From assembly GCF_001708445.1 (NCBI RefSeq), contig NZ_CP015637.1, positions 6,201,001 to 6,265,000 on the forward strand: a DNA stretch of 64,000 nt, in the 5' to 3' direction. A program made the translations under genes and the position numbers. Positions 35,983-46,280 of this stretch are shown here, piece by piece. Each line of letters opens with the position of its first letter. Within the stretch, counting starts at the first letter, position 1. The notes under the pieces were generated by a model that saw only the letters and a program-made list of their open reading frames with translations, did not search any database and was not told the DNA's origin. Source of the DNA: Pseudomonas fluorescens. Lineage in GTDB: Bacteria; Pseudomonadota; Gammaproteobacteria; Pseudomonadales; Pseudomonadaceae.

Positions 35983-36048
35983 TTACGAAACTCCCAAAAA
36001 AAAGAGTGCGGTTCGCCCGAGGTGGGCGAACCTTGGATAGTTAGAGCC

Positions 36049-37155
<1,107 letters not shown>

Positions 37156-37271
37156 TTAAATAGTTGGGCCCAAAGTTGTTGCCCGGCAACAAAACCGGCG
37201 CGCAACTTACCCTCGATAAACCGATCCGGCAAAACTTTCTGTCATTTAATTACTGTACGGTTGCCGCTCTT

Positions 37272-37371
37272 TGTAGGAGCGAGCTTGCTCGCGAAGAACT
37301 CACAGGCAACGCGGGCGACCAGAGGCGCTGCGTTATCGTTGACGATTTTCGCGAGCAAGCTCGCTGCTACA
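37272..37371. repeat. REPIN inside the spu operon
   Basis: Inverted REP pair with arms TGTAGGAGCGAGCTTGCTCG and an inverse bearing one mismatch (GCTCGCTGCTACA). It lies in the 239-bp gap between the stop of spuD and the start of spuE, which are otherwise codirectional. Such a structure can stabilise upstream mRNA ends or dampen read-through. Confidence 0.88.
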
Positions 37372-37382
37372 GGTTTCCTCGC

Positions 37383-38492
37383 TTATTTGCCCGACTTGAT
37401 CTTGGTCCAGCTGCGTGTCATTTCACGCTGGGTTGCCGCCGGCAAGTCAGCAATGGCGTAGAGCTTGGCCTGCACCTCCGCCGGCGGGTAGATGCCCGGG
37501 TCGCTGGTGATGTCTTTATCGACCAGTGCGGTGGCTTTTTCGTTACCGTTCGGGAAACGGACGCTGTTGGTAATGCTCGCCATGACTTCCGGCTTGAGCA
37601 GGTAGTTCAGGAACTTGTAGGCAGCGTCGACGTTTTCGGCATCTTTAGGGATGGCGACCATGTCGTAGAAGCTACCGGCGCCTTCTTTCGGAATGTCGTA
37701 GGCGACCTTGACCTTGCCACCGGCTTCAGCCGCGCGGGACTTGGCCTGCTGGATGTCACCCGAGTAGCCCACGGCCACGCAGATGTTGCCGTTGGCCAGG
37801 TCGGAGATGTATTTGGACGAGTGGAAGTAGCCAATCGAAGGACGGATCTTGAGGAACAGATCTTCAGCTTTCTTCAAGTCTTCTTTTTTCTGGGTGTCGG
37901 TCGGCAGGCCCAGGTAATGCAGCGCCACTGGCAGCATTTCGGTTGGCGAATCGAGGAAGCTCACGCCGCAGCTTTTCAGCTTGGCGATGTTTTCCGGCTT
38001 GAGCAGGGTGTCCCACGAATCGATCTTGTCCACGCCCAGCGCAGCCTTGACCTTCTCCGGGTTGTAGCCGATACCGATCGAGCCCCACATGTACGGGAAT
38101 GCGTGCTTGTTGTCCGGGTCGCTGACCGACACGGCTTTGAGCAGGGCTTTGTTCAGGTTGCCGTAGTTGGACAATTTGGACTTGTCCAGCTCCTGGTAGA
38201 CCCCAGCCTTGATCTGCTTGGCAAGGAAGTTGTTCGACGGTACGACGATGTCGTAGCCGGACTTGCCTGCCAGCAACTTGGCTTCCAGGGTCTCGTTACT
38301 GTCGAAAACGTCGTACACCACTTTAATGCCCGACTCTTTTTCAAAGTTGGCGATGGTGTCCGGAGCGATGTAGTCGGACCAGTTATAGACGTGCAGCACT
38401 TTATCGTCTGCCTGGGCCGCGCCTGCCATTGCGCCCATCAGGGACAAGGCGAGGAGGGTCTTGCCCGCGTTCTTCAAACCTAATGCCTTCAT
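37383..38492 (-). CDS. spuD: Polyamine-binding periplasmic protein SpuD
   Basis: PotF-type solute-binding protein of 369 residues. The signal peptide is within [20 protein letters not shown] and the following AMAGAAQA; the mature protein begins [27 protein letters not shown] and shares most motifs with SpuE, including [19 protein letters not shown]. The start at 38492 is preferred because the longer reading adds residues before the signal peptide. It lies 192 bp downstream of spuC and precedes spuE. Likely high-level putrescine binder. Confidence 0.93.
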   Translation of the reverse strand: MKALGLKNAGKTLLALSLMGAMAGAAQADDKVLHVYNWSDYIAPDTIANFEKESGIKVVYDVFDSNETLEAKLLAGKSGYDIVVPSNNFLAKQIKAGVYQELDKSKLSNYGNLNKALLKAVSVSDPDNKHAFPYMWGSIGIGYNPEKVKAALGVDKIDSWDTLLKPENIAKLKSCGVSFLDSPTEMLPVALHYLGLPTDTQKKEDLKKAEDLFLKIRPSIGYFHSSKYISDLANGNICVAVGYSGDIQQAKSRAAEAGGKVKVAYDIPKEGAGSFYDMVAIPKDAENVDAAYKFLNYLLKPEVMASITNSVRFPNGNEKATALVDKDITSDPGIYPPAEVQAKLYAIADLPAATQREMTRSWTKIKSGK

Positions 38493-38684
38493 TTGGTGAT
38501 GCTCCAATTTTTCTTTTTTGGGCCACAAGCTTGTGTGTGTTTCGCGGCCCACAAAGGGCAACAAAACAGGGCGACAGTCTGGCAACTTAGAGGGCCGGCT
38601 TTCAACCAAAGCCCTCGATTTATACATGCATATTTATAGCTGCCCAGACGCAGCGGCAAAGCCACCGCGCACTGAGCCTAGCAC

Positions 38685-40049
38685 TTAGCCCTGCAATGCC
38701 GCCAAAGTCAGGTCCAGGCAATGCCGAGCCTTGGTTACCAGCTCATCAATTTCAGCCTTGCTGATCACCAGTGGCGGCGAAATGATCATGGTGTCGCCCA
38801 CGGCGCGCATGATCAGGCCATTCTCGAAGCAGAAGGTGCGGCAGATCATGCCAACGCCACGGCCTTCGTAACGCTTGCGCGTCGCTTTGTCCTGGACCAG
38901 TTCAATTGCACCGAGCATGCCGACACCGCGTACTTCACCCACCAACGGGTGGTCAGCCAGCTCCCTCAGACGTTTCTGCAAATACGGTGCCGTTTCGTCG
39001 TGAACGCGGTTAACGATTTTTTCATCGCGCATGATGCGGATGTTTTCCAACGCAACCGCCGCTGCCACCGGGTGACCGGAATAGGTGAAGCCGTGGTTGA
39101 AATCGCCGCCTTCATTCAGCACGGCAACCACATCGTCACGCACGATCAGGCCGCCCATCGGGATGTAGCCCGAGGTCAGGCCCTTGGCGATGGTCATCAT
39201 GTCTGGCTTGAGGTCGTAGAAATCGCTACCGAACCACTCACCGGTACGGCCGAAACCACAGATCACTTCATCGGCGACAAACAGGATGTCGTACTTGGCG
39301 AGAATTTCCTTGATGCGCGGCCAGTAGGTCGCGGGCGGTACGATCACGCCACCGGCGCCCTGGATCGGCTCGGCAATAAAGGCCCCGACGTTGTCCACAC
39401 CCAGCTCCAGGATCTTCTCTTCCAGCTGGTTGGCAGCCCACACCCCGAACTCTTCGGGGCTCATGTCACCGCCTTCGCCGAACCAATAGGGCTGGGCGAT
39501 ATGGACGATGCCCGGGATCGGCAAATCGCCCTGTTCATGCATATAAGTCATGCCGCCCAGGCTGGCGCCAGCCACGGTGGAGCCGTGGTAGCCATTCTTG
39601 CGGCTGATGATGGTTTTCTTGTTCGGTTGGCCCTTGATCGCCCAGTAGTGGCGGACCATACGCAACATGGTGTCGTTGCCTTCGGAGCCGGAACCGGTGA
39701 AGAACACGTGGTTCATGCCAGCAGGCGCGATGTCGGAAATGGCCTTGGCCAATTCGAGTACCGGCGGGTGTGCGGTCTGGAAGAACAGGTTGTAGTACGG
39801 CAGTTCTTTCATCTGCTTGGCGGCGGCGTCGGCCAGTTCATCGCGACCGTAGCCGATCGCCACGCACCACAGGCCGGCCATGCCGTCGAGGATCTTGTTA
39901 CCTTCGCTGTCCCACAGGTAAACGCCGTGGGCTTTGGTGATGATCCGCGGGCCTTTCTCTTTCAATTGCTTGAAGTCGCTGAACGGTGCCAGGTGGTGCT
40001 CACTGCTCAAGGCTTGCCATTCACGGGTTTGCGGGTTGTTGCTGGACAT
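38685..40049 (-). CDS. spuC: Putrescine-pyruvate aminotransferase SpuC
   Basis: Class III PLP aminotransferase of 454 residues, converting putrescine or its gamma-glutamyl form with pyruvate to the aldehyde and alanine. Characteristic stretches are YYNLFFQTAHPPVLELAKAI, VFFTGSGSEGNDTMLRMVRHYW (PLP phosphate), ILFVADEVICGFGRTG and the Schiff-base Lys in MMTIAKGLTSGYIPMGG. It is close to P. aeruginosa SpuC, for which putrescine and cadaverine are substrates. It follows spuB by 58 bp in the same direction. Confidence 0.94.
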   Translation of the reverse strand: MSSNNPQTREWQALSSEHHLAPFSDFKQLKEKGPRIITKAHGVYLWDSEGNKILDGMAGLWCVAIGYGRDELADAAAKQMKELPYYNLFFQTAHPPVLELAKAISDIAPAGMNHVFFTGSGSEGNDTMLRMVRHYWAIKGQPNKKTIISRKNGYHGSTVAGASLGGMTYMHEQGDLPIPGIVHIAQPYWFGEGGDMSPEEFGVWAANQLEEKILELGVDNVGAFIAEPIQGAGGVIVPPATYWPRIKEILAKYDILFVADEVICGFGRTGEWFGSDFYDLKPDMMTIAKGLTSGYIPMGGLIVRDDVVAVLNEGGDFNHGFTYSGHPVAAAVALENIRIMRDEKIVNRVHDETAPYLQKRLRELADHPLVGEVRGVGMLGAIELVQDKATRKRYEGRGVGMICRTFCFENGLIMRAVGDTMIISPPLVISKAEIDELVTKARHCLDLTLAALQG

Positions 40050-40107
40050 ACCAATCTCCTAGACTTTTCAGGTGAGGGCGCGCCGTTCCCACGGCACGCC
40101 CGGCGCA

Positions 40108-41466
40108 TCAGACGGCGAAGAGCAGGAATTCCCGCTCCCACGAACTGATCACGCGCTTGAAGTTTTCATGCTCGGCCCGCTTGACCGCGACGTAGCCTGT
40201 GATGAATTTATGACCCAGGTATTTCTCGATGGTCTTGCTGTTTTCCATGCGCTCCAGGGCGTCTTCGATGGTCAACGGCAGGCGCAGGTTGCGCCGCTCG
40301 TAGCCACGACCAACCACTGGTGCGCTCGGGTTATGGCCTTCGACCATGCCGATGTAGCCACACAGCAGGCTGGCGGCAATCGCCAGGTACGGGTTGGCGT
40401 CGGCCCCCGGCAGGCGGTTTTCCACACGGCGGTTTTGCGGGCCGGCATCCGGTACGCGTAGGCCGACGGTGCGGTTTTCTTCGCCCCATTCCACGTTGAC
40501 CGGCGCCGAGGTGTCGGGCAGGAAGCGGCGGAACGAGTTCACGTTGGGGGCAAACAGCGGCAGCAATTCGGGGATGAATTTCTGCAAGCCGCCAATGTGG
40601 TTGAGGAACAGCTGGCTCATGGTCCCGTCTTCGTTGGAGAAGACGTTCTTGCCGGTGGCGATGTCGATGATGCTCTGGTGCAGGTGCATCGCGCTGCCAG
40701 GCTCGCCGGTCATCGGCTTGGCCATGAAGGTGGCGGCCACGTCGTGCTTGAGCGCGGCTTCCCGCATGGTGCGCTTGAACACCAGGATCTGGTCGGCCAG
40801 GGACAGGGCATCGCCGTGACGGAAGTTGATTTCCATCTGCGCCGTGCCGTCTTCGTGGATCAGGGTGTCGAGGTCCAGCTCCTGCAGCTCGCACCAGTCG
40901 TAGACGTCTTCGAACAACGGGTCGAATTCGTTGGCGGCTTCTATGGAGAAGGACTGGCGGCCGGTTTCCGGGCGACCGGAACGACCAATCGGCGGCTGCA
41001 GCGGGAAATCCGGGTCTTCGCAGCGCTTGGTCAGGTAGAACTCCATCTCAGGCGCCACGATGGGCTGCCAGCCTTTGTCGGCGTAGAGCTTGAGGACTTT
41101 CTTGAGCACGTTGCGCGGTGACAGCTCGATCGGGTTGCCTTGCTTGTCGTAGGTGTCGTGGATCACCTGGGCGGTCGGCTCGATGGCCCAAGGCACCAGG
41201 AATACCGCGTTCTGGTCGGGGCGGCAGATCATGTCGATGTCGGCCGGGTCGAGCAATTCGTAATAGATGTCGTCTTCGACGTAGTCGCCGGTCACGGTCT
41301 GCAACAGCACACTCTCGGGCAGGCGCATGCCTTTTTCGGCGATGAACTTGTTGGTCGGCGAGATCTTGCCCCGGGTGATGCCGGTGAGGTCGCCAATCAT
41401 GCATTCGACTTCTGTGATCTTGTGGTCTTTCAACCAATCGGTGAGCTGGTCGAGGTTGTTACTCAT
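40108..41466 (-). CDS. spuB: Gamma-glutamylpolyamine synthetase SpuB (glutamine synthetase family)
   Basis: Glutamine synthetase-like ligase of 452 residues that joins glutamate to putrescine or other polyamines (PuuA-type). Seen are EVECMIGDLTGITRGKI, APEMEFYLTKR (metal Glu), AQMEINFRHGDALSLADQ, PGSAMHLHQSI and NRRVENRLPGADANPYLAIA. The start ATG at 41466 has AGAGG five bases upstream; reading to 41499 is possible but lacks such a site. In P. aeruginosa spuA lies upstream of spuB, but it is absent here. A candidate sigma-54 promoter lies about 120 bp upstream. Confidence 0.9.
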   Translation of the reverse strand: MSNNLDQLTDWLKDHKITEVECMIGDLTGITRGKISPTNKFIAEKGMRLPESVLLQTVTGDYVEDDIYYELLDPADIDMICRPDQNAVFLVPWAIEPTAQVIHDTYDKQGNPIELSPRNVLKKVLKLYADKGWQPIVAPEMEFYLTKRCEDPDFPLQPPIGRSGRPETGRQSFSIEAANEFDPLFEDVYDWCELQELDLDTLIHEDGTAQMEINFRHGDALSLADQILVFKRTMREAALKHDVAATFMAKPMTGEPGSAMHLHQSIIDIATGKNVFSNEDGTMSQLFLNHIGGLQKFIPELLPLFAPNVNSFRRFLPDTSAPVNVEWGEENRTVGLRVPDAGPQNRRVENRLPGADANPYLAIAASLLCGYIGMVEGHNPSAPVVGRGYERRNLRLPLTIEDALERMENSKTIEKYLGHKFITGYVAVKRAEHENFKRVISSWEREFLLFAV

Positions 41467-41582
41467 AAATGCCTCTGGGCTGGGTTTCCTGGCATCCATT
41501 AAAGGCCAGGCGTTGGTTGACGCAGCATCCGCGTCGTTTTTTTCGTTCAGAGTAGGAGCTTACCTGCCATTTGCTGCAGCGT

Positions 41583-41599
41583 TGCATTCCTCAGGCCAA
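41583..41599 (-). promoter_or_regulatory. Candidate sigma-54 (-24/-12) promoter for spuB
   Basis: On the minus strand the sequence TTGGCCTGAGGAATGCA has GG and GC doublets exactly ten bases apart and matches most of the YTGGCACG-N4-TTGCA consensus. Transcription would start near 41572, giving a leader of about 105 bases before the spuB ATG. It was found by eye only, and single matches of this kind occur by chance. Confidence 0.5.
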
Positions 41600-41950
41600 A
41601 GTCGTGCAGAATCATGAGCAGCACCTTGCACGGGAGCCGTTCAGGGGTAAATTCGAGGGAAGCGCAGAGGCATAGAAGAGGTCCGCCGAAGCGTCAAGAA
41701 TATTGGCCGGGGCGCGGGTGTTCACACAGGACGGATGAACGGATGACAAAGCCTGTATGGAGCAGGCCAAGACGCCAAGTGGCGGCAGGAGACACATGAA
41801 ACACCCCGGTATTATTGCTGTTATGGGTTTGAATCGAGCTTAGCCTTGTTCATTTTTTTACACAACACCCCCGTAAAAAATACAACACGGCCCGCTCAAG
41901 CCTGCTGGTCCCACGGCGGTCAAACCGAAAAAACAGCCCCAAAAAGCCTC

Positions 41951-41975
41951 AAAAAAGCCCTCAAGGCGCTTTTTT
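41951..41975. terminator. Terminator-like hairpin upstream of spuI
   Basis: A symmetrical structure with AAAAAAGC (41951-41958) pairing with GCTTTTTT (41968-41975), and inner CCT/AGG pairing. A-tract and T-tract on the two sides would let it work in either direction. It could insulate the divergent genes or act in the spuI leader, about 100 bases before its start. Confidence 0.55.
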
Positions 41976-42075
41976 AGGGCAAAAAAGGCCTCGCTTGACT
42001 TCGGCATGCCGTTCGGGTTGACTGAAACCAGAAAAGATCAATGATTGATATTTTTAACAACAAAGGTGTTGCATC

Positions 42076-43452
42076 ATGTCGGTACCCCCGCGTGCCGTTC
42101 AGCTTAACGAAGCGAACGCGTTCCTTAAGGATCATCCTGAGGTTCTGTACGTAGACCTTCTAATTGCGGATATGAATGGTGTGGTGCGCGGTAAGCGCAT
42201 CGAACGCACCAGCCTCCACAAGGTTTACGAGAAGGGCATTAACCTGCCTGCCTCTCTATTTGCCCTGGATATCAATGGCTCTACGGTGGAAAGCACCGGC
42301 CTGGGCCTGGATATCGGTGATGCTGACCGAATCTGTTATCCGATCCCTGACACCCTGTGCAATGAACCCTGGCAAAAGCGCCCTACCGCGCAACTGCTGA
42401 TGACCATGCACGAACTTGAAGGTGAACCTTTCTTCGCCGATCCGCGCGAAGTGCTCCGCCAAGTTGTAAGCAAATTTGATGACCTCGGCCTGACCATCTG
42501 TGCTGCCTTCGAGCTTGAGTTCTACCTGATCGACCAGGAGAACGTGAACGGCCGCCCGCAACCGCCCCGCTCGCCGATCTCCGGCAAACGCCCGCACTCG
42601 ACACAGGTCTACCTGATCGACGACCTCGACGAATACGTCGACTGCCTCCAGGACATCCTGGAAGGTGCAAAGGAACAAGGCATCCCGGCCGACGCCATCG
42701 TCAAGGAAAGTGCCCCGGCGCAGTTCGAAGTGAACCTGCACCACGTGGCCGACCCGATCAAGGCTTGCGACTACGCGGTACTGCTCAAGCGCCTGATCAA
42801 GAACATCGCCTACGACCATGAGATGGACACCACCTTCATGGCCAAGCCTTACCCAGGCCAGGCAGGCAACGGTTTGCACGTACACATTTCGATCCTGGAC
42901 AAGGACGGCAAGAACATCTTTGCCAGCGAGGATCCCGAGCAGAACGCCGCATTGCGTCACGCGATCGGCGGTGTGCTCGAGACCCTACCCGCCCAAATGG
43001 CGTTCCTGTGCCCTAACGTCAACTCCTACCGTCGTTTCGGCGCACAGTTCTACGTGCCGAACTCGCCGTGCTGGGGCCTGGATAACCGTACTGTGGCGAT
43101 TCGCGTACCGACCGGCTCGTCCGATGCAGTGCGTATCGAACACCGCGTGGCCGGCGCCGATGCCAACCCCTACCTGCTGATGGCTTCGGTCCTGGCAGGC
43201 GTGCACCACGGCCTGACCAACAAGATCGAACCGGGCGCTCCCGTGGAAGGCAACAGCTACGAGCAGAACGAGCAAAGCCTGCCGAACAACCTACGCGATG
43301 CCTTGCGCGAGTTGGACGACAGCGAGGTGATGGCCAAGTACATCGATCCTAAATACATCGATATCTTCGTCGCCTGTAAGGAAAGTGAGCTGGAAGAGTT
43401 CGAACACTCCATCTCCGACCTTGAGTACAACTGGTACCTGCATACCGTGTAA
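42076..43452 (+). CDS. spuI: Gamma-glutamylpolyamine synthetase SpuI (glutamine synthetase family)
   Basis: Second glutamine synthetase-type ligase (458 residues) beside the spu genes, divergent from spuB. It contains VDLLIADMNGVVRGKRI, ICAAFELEFYLIDQE, AQFEVNLHHVADPIKACDY, GNGLHVHISILDKDG and VRIEHRVAGADANPYLLMA, the conserved active-site strands of the family. It is a distinct paralogue of SpuB rather than a recent duplicate. It corresponds in position to P. aeruginosa spuI, one of several GlnA-like enzymes with different polyamine or monoamine preferences. A strong terminator follows. Confidence 0.9.
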   Translation: MSVPPRAVQLNEANAFLKDHPEVLYVDLLIADMNGVVRGKRIERTSLHKVYEKGINLPASLFALDINGSTVESTGLGLDIGDADRICYPIPDTLCNEPWQKRPTAQLLMTMHELEGEPFFADPREVLRQVVSKFDDLGLTICAAFELEFYLIDQENVNGRPQPPRSPISGKRPHSTQVYLIDDLDEYVDCLQDILEGAKEQGIPADAIVKESAPAQFEVNLHHVADPIKACDYAVLLKRLIKNIAYDHEMDTTFMAKPYPGQAGNGLHVHISILDKDGKNIFASEDPEQNAALRHAIGGVLETLPAQMAFLCPNVNSYRRFGAQFYVPNSPCWGLDNRTVAIRVPTGSSDAVRIEHRVAGADANPYLLMASVLAGVHHGLTNKIEPGAPVEGNSYEQNEQSLPNNLRDALRELDDSEVMAKYIDPKYIDIFVACKESELEEFEHSISDLEYNWYLHTV

Positions 43453-43467
43453 GCAGTGGTTGTACTG

Positions 43468-43504
43468 AAAAACGCCTCCGACCTTTGGTCTGTGGCGTTT
43501 TTTT
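43468..43504 (+). terminator. Intrinsic terminator after spuI
   Basis: AAAACGCC (43469-43476) pairs with GGCGTTTT around a loop of about 17 bases and runs into a T-tract. Confidence 0.88.
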
Positions 43505-43536
43505 ATGGGTTTCTTCCGGTTGACCGAGTCGGCCTC

Positions 43537-43620
43537 ATCGGGAGCAAGCCCCCCCTCCCACACTTGACTGCATTTCAAGGTTGGAACTCAGTCAACTGTG
43601 GGAGGGGGTTTGCTCCCGAT
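43537..43620. repeat. REPIN upstream of the TetR gene
   Basis: Arms ATCGGGAGCAAGCCCCCCCT and an inverse (TGTGGGAGGGGGTTTGCTCC, then CGAT) with a loop of about 37 bp. The right arm ends 64 bp before the TetR start codon. Confidence 0.87.
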
Positions 43621-43684
43621 GGCGCCTTGGCAGACAACACCGGTTCCTGCTCATACAATGCCCGCTGCCTTGTAGGAGACTTCC

Positions 43685-44326
43685 ATGCCACCCCGCCCCG
43701 CCGCCCCTCGCAAACCCCGCGCCCGCAGCCAGGCCCGGATCGACGCGATCCTTGATGCCGCCCGTACCTTGCTGGCCGCCGAAGGCGTGGCCAGTTTGTC
43801 GATCTACAGCGTGGCCGAGCGTGCGCAGATTCCACCGTCGTCGGTGTATCACTTTTTTGCCAGTGTGCCAGCGCTGCTCGAGGCACTGACGGCGGACGTC
43901 CACGCCGCCTTCCGGGCAGCAATCCAGGCGCCCATCGAGCATGGTTCGCTCAAGCACTGGCGTGACCTGTCCTGCATCGTCGAGCAACGCATGCTCACCA
44001 TCTACGACCAAGACGCCGCCGCCCGCCAACTGATCCTGGCGCAGCATGGGCTGACCGAAGTGACCCAGGCGGATCGCCAGCATGATCTGGAACTGGGCGA
44101 CTTGATGCTGGAGGTGTTCAATCGTCACTTCGAGGTGCCGAGCCTGCCTAAGGATGTGGACGTGTTTGCCCTGGCGCTGGAACTGAGTGACCGGGTGTAT
44201 GCGCGCTCGGTGCATCAGCATGGGTTGATCACGCCGCGCATGGCGGAGGAAGGGATGCGGGTGTTCGACGCCTATGTCGGGCTTTATTTGCCGGCGTATC
44301 TGCCCATGCGCCAGGCCTTGCGTTGA
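43685..44326 (+). CDS. TetR-family transcriptional regulator
   Basis: Repressor-type protein of 213 residues. A basic N-terminal extension (MPPRPAAPRKPRARSQARID) precedes the TetR helix-turn-helix (ILDAARTLLAAEGVASLSIYSVAERAQIPPSSVYHFFAS, about 21-59). A helical ligand domain of low conservation follows. GTAGGAG lies ahead of the ATG. Its target is not evident: it is flanked by REPINs, follows spuI codirectionally after 230 bp, and converges on the ssu genes. Confidence 0.88.
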   Translation: MPPRPAAPRKPRARSQARIDAILDAARTLLAAEGVASLSIYSVAERAQIPPSSVYHFFASVPALLEALTADVHAAFRAAIQAPIEHGSLKHWRDLSCIVEQRMLTIYDQDAAARQLILAQHGLTEVTQADRQHDLELGDLMLEVFNRHFEVPSLPKDVDVFALALELSDRVYARSVHQHGLITPRMAEEGMRVFDAYVGLYLPAYLPMRQALR

Positions 44327-44339
44327 CTGGGATGGCCTC

Positions 44340-44412
44340 ATCGGGGGCAAGCCCCCTCCCACATGTTGATCTGTGAACACATTCAAAATGTGGGAGGGGG
44401 CTTGCCCCCGAT
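44340..44412. repeat. REPIN between the TetR gene and ssuF
   Basis: Near-perfect inverted REP pair (ATCGGGGGCAAGCCCCCTCC and its inverse) with a 27-bp loop between convergent genes. Confidence 0.9.
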
Positions 44413-44435
44413 GACGGCCTCAAGAGCGACGCAAA

Positions 44436-44651
44436 TCACAACTTGGCGATCGACACCTCGGTGGACTTAACAAAGGCAATCACTTCGCTGCCAATCACCA
44501 GCTCCAGCTCTTTGACCGAGCGGGTGGTGATCACGGAAGTGACGATGCCGGATGCCGTCTGCACGTCGATTTCCGACAGCACGTCGCCTACCACGATTTC
44601 CTTGATGGTGCCTTTGAACTGGTTACGCACGTTGATGGCTTTAATAGTCAT
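44436..44651 (-). CDS. ssuF: Molybdopterin-binding (TOBE/Mop) protein SsuF
   Basis: Small cytosolic protein of 71 residues made of a single TOBE/Mop domain: INVRNQFKGTIKEIVVGDVLSEIDVQTASG, then SVITTRSVKELELVIGSEVIAFVKSTEV (each part of one fold). This is the molbindin pattern that binds molybdate-like oxyanions. It is the last gene of ssuEADCBF, as in P. putida, where ssuF is needed for growth on some sulfonates or sulfate esters. The mechanism is not known. Confidence 0.9.
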   Translation of the reverse strand: MTIKAINVRNQFKGTIKEIVVGDVLSEIDVQTASGIVTSVITTRSVKELELVIGSEVIAFVKSTEVSIAKL

Positions 44652-44679
44652 GGTGTTCTTCCTTCGTGGGACAAGTGAG

Positions 44680-45486
44680 TTATTGAGCCCAACGCAATTG
44701 CGTAGGCAACGGTGAAACAGGTTCGGGCTCCGGCGGGGTGCCGGGCAACGACAGCACACGGTTGAGCACTTGCGCTTCCAGCGCGGCCAGGCGGTGTGAG
44801 CCACGGGCGCGTGGACGCGGCAGATCGACGAGCAGGTCCAGGCCGATTTCGCCGTCTTCGATCAGGATCACCCGGTCGGCAATGGCCACGGCTTCACTGA
44901 CGTCATGGGTCACCAGCAACACCGTGAAGCCGTGTTTTTGCCAGAGGTTTTCGATCAGTTGCTGCATCTCGATACGGGTCAGGGCGTCCAGGGCACCCAG
45001 CGGTTCGTCGAGCAGCAGCAGGCGCGGCTGGTGGATCAAGGCGCGAGCCAACGCCACCCGCTGCTTCTGCCCACCGGACAAGGCCGCCGGCCACTCATTG
45101 GCACGCTCGGCCAGGCCGACCGCTTCCAAGGCTTCCAAGGCTTTAGGGCGCCAGTTGCCTTTGAGGCCAAGCCCGACGTTGTCGATGATCTTTTTCCACG
45201 GCAGCAGGCGCGCTTCCTGGAACATCAACCGCGTGTCTTCAATCGCCTCGCTCAGCGGCGCTGAACCGGCCAGCAGCTCGCCGCCGCTGGCTTTGTCCAG
45301 GCCGGCCAACAGGCGCAGCAAGGTACTTTTACCGCAACCGCTGCGCCCGACCACGGCGACGAACTGGCCCGCGGGGATATGCAGGTCGATGCCCTTCAGC
45401 ACTTCCCGCGCGCCAAAGGCCTTGCGCAACTTACGCACCGCCAGCGGGATGCCTTTCAACAGGCGTGGAGGTTGTTGAGCAGTCAT
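44680..45486 (-). CDS. ssuB: Aliphatic sulfonate ABC transporter ATP-binding protein
   Basis: ATPase of 268 residues for sulfonate uptake. Walker A is GRSGCGKST, the Q-loop [11 protein letters not shown] (typical of SsuB/TauB), the signature LSGGQKQR and Walker [17 protein letters not shown], with [17 protein letters not shown] after it. The start overlaps the end of ssuC (stop 45485-45483), pointing to coupled translation. It energises SsuC with SsuA as binding protein. Confidence 0.94.
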   Translation of the reverse strand: MTAQQPPRLLKGIPLAVRKLRKAFGAREVLKGIDLHIPAGQFVAVVGRSGCGKSTLLRLLAGLDKASGGELLAGSAPLSEAIEDTRLMFQEARLLPWKKIIDNVGLGLKGNWRPKALEALEAVGLAERANEWPAALSGGQKQRVALARALIHQPRLLLLDEPLGALDALTRIEMQQLIENLWQKHGFTVLLVTHDVSEAVAIADRVILIEDGEIGLDLLVDLPRPRARGSHRLAALEAQVLNRVLSLPGTPPEPEPVSPLPTQLRWAQ

Positions 45487-46271
45487 GCCGCACCTCCTTT
45501 ATTGACTTGATACGCCGGGTGCCAGCGCAGCCATACACGTTCCAGGCCGCGCGCGGCCAGGTCGGCCAGCTTGCCGAGGATGGCGTACATCACGATGGCC
45601 AACACCACCACGTCGGTTTGCAGGAATTCGCGAGCGTTCATCGCCAGGTAGCCAATCCCGGAGCTGGCAGAGATCGTTTCCGCCACGATCAGCGTCAGCC
45701 ACATAAAGCCCAGGGCAAACCGCACGCCCACCAGGATCGAAGGCAGCGCACCCGGCAGGATCACTTGCCAGAACAGGCTGAAACCGGACAAGCCATAGCT
45801 GCGCGACATTTCCACCAACGCCGGGTCGACGTTGCGAATACCGTGGTAAGTGTTGAGATAAATCGGGAACAGCGTGCCGAGGGCCACCAGGAAAATCTTC
45901 GCGGTCTCGTCGATGCCGAACCACAGGATCACCAATGGAATCAGCGCCAGGTGCGGCACGTTACGGATCATCTGCACCGAGCTGTCCAGCAGGCGTTCGC
46001 CCCACGTCGACAGGCCGGTGATAAACCCAAGCGCCAGGCCGATGCCGCCACCGATCACAAAGCCCAGGCCGGCCCGCCAGCCACTGATCGCCAGGTGCGT
46101 CCAGATTTCGCCGCTGCGCACCAGGTTGACCCCAGCCTCAATCACCGCGCTGGGCGCCGGCAGGATGCGCGTCGACAACCAGCCCGCCGACACTGACAGC
46201 TGCCACACCGCCAACAACAATACCGGCAACACCCACGGCGCCACGCGATGGCTCAATTTTTCAAGGTTCAT
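45483..46271 (-). CDS. ssuC: Aliphatic sulfonate ABC transporter permease
   Basis: Inner-membrane permease of 262 residues with about six helices. It begins with the SsuC/TauC-like [30 protein letters not shown], and the EAA loop is [30 protein letters not shown]. It lies 9 bp after ssuD and overlaps ssuB within the sulfonate operon. Confidence 0.94.
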   Translation of the reverse strand: MNLEKLSHRVAPWVLPVLLLAVWQLSVSAGWLSTRILPAPSAVIEAGVNLVRSGEIWTHLAISGWRAGLGFVIGGGIGLALGFITGLSTWGERLLDSSVQMIRNVPHLALIPLVILWFGIDETAKIFLVALGTLFPIYLNTYHGIRNVDPALVEMSRSYGLSGFSLFWQVILPGALPSILVGVRFALGFMWLTLIVAETISASSGIGYLAMNAREFLQTDVVVLAIVMYAILGKLADLAARGLERVWLRWHPAYQVNKGGAA

Positions 46272-46280
46272 GGCGCTGCC

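Larger units (their letters stand above)
41467..42075. other. Intergenic region between divergent spuB and spuI
   Basis: This 609-bp gap has no convincing gene: short open frames in it are of low quality, and no trace of the spuA glutamine amidotransferase is seen. It holds a candidate sigma-54 promoter for spuB and an A/T-flanked hairpin 100 bp upstream of spuI (both listed separately). The stretch 41830-42065 is rich in poly-A and poly-T runs. Confidence 0.75.

Noticed and set aside
41614..41799. Small open frame between spuB and spuI
   Set aside because: Arg-rich sequence without a ribosome-binding site; it overlaps other short frames equally well.
42016..42060. Sigma-70 promoter for spuI (TTGACT with ATGATT)
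   Set aside because: The -10 match is poor and spacing choices are ambiguous, so I do not list it as a feature.
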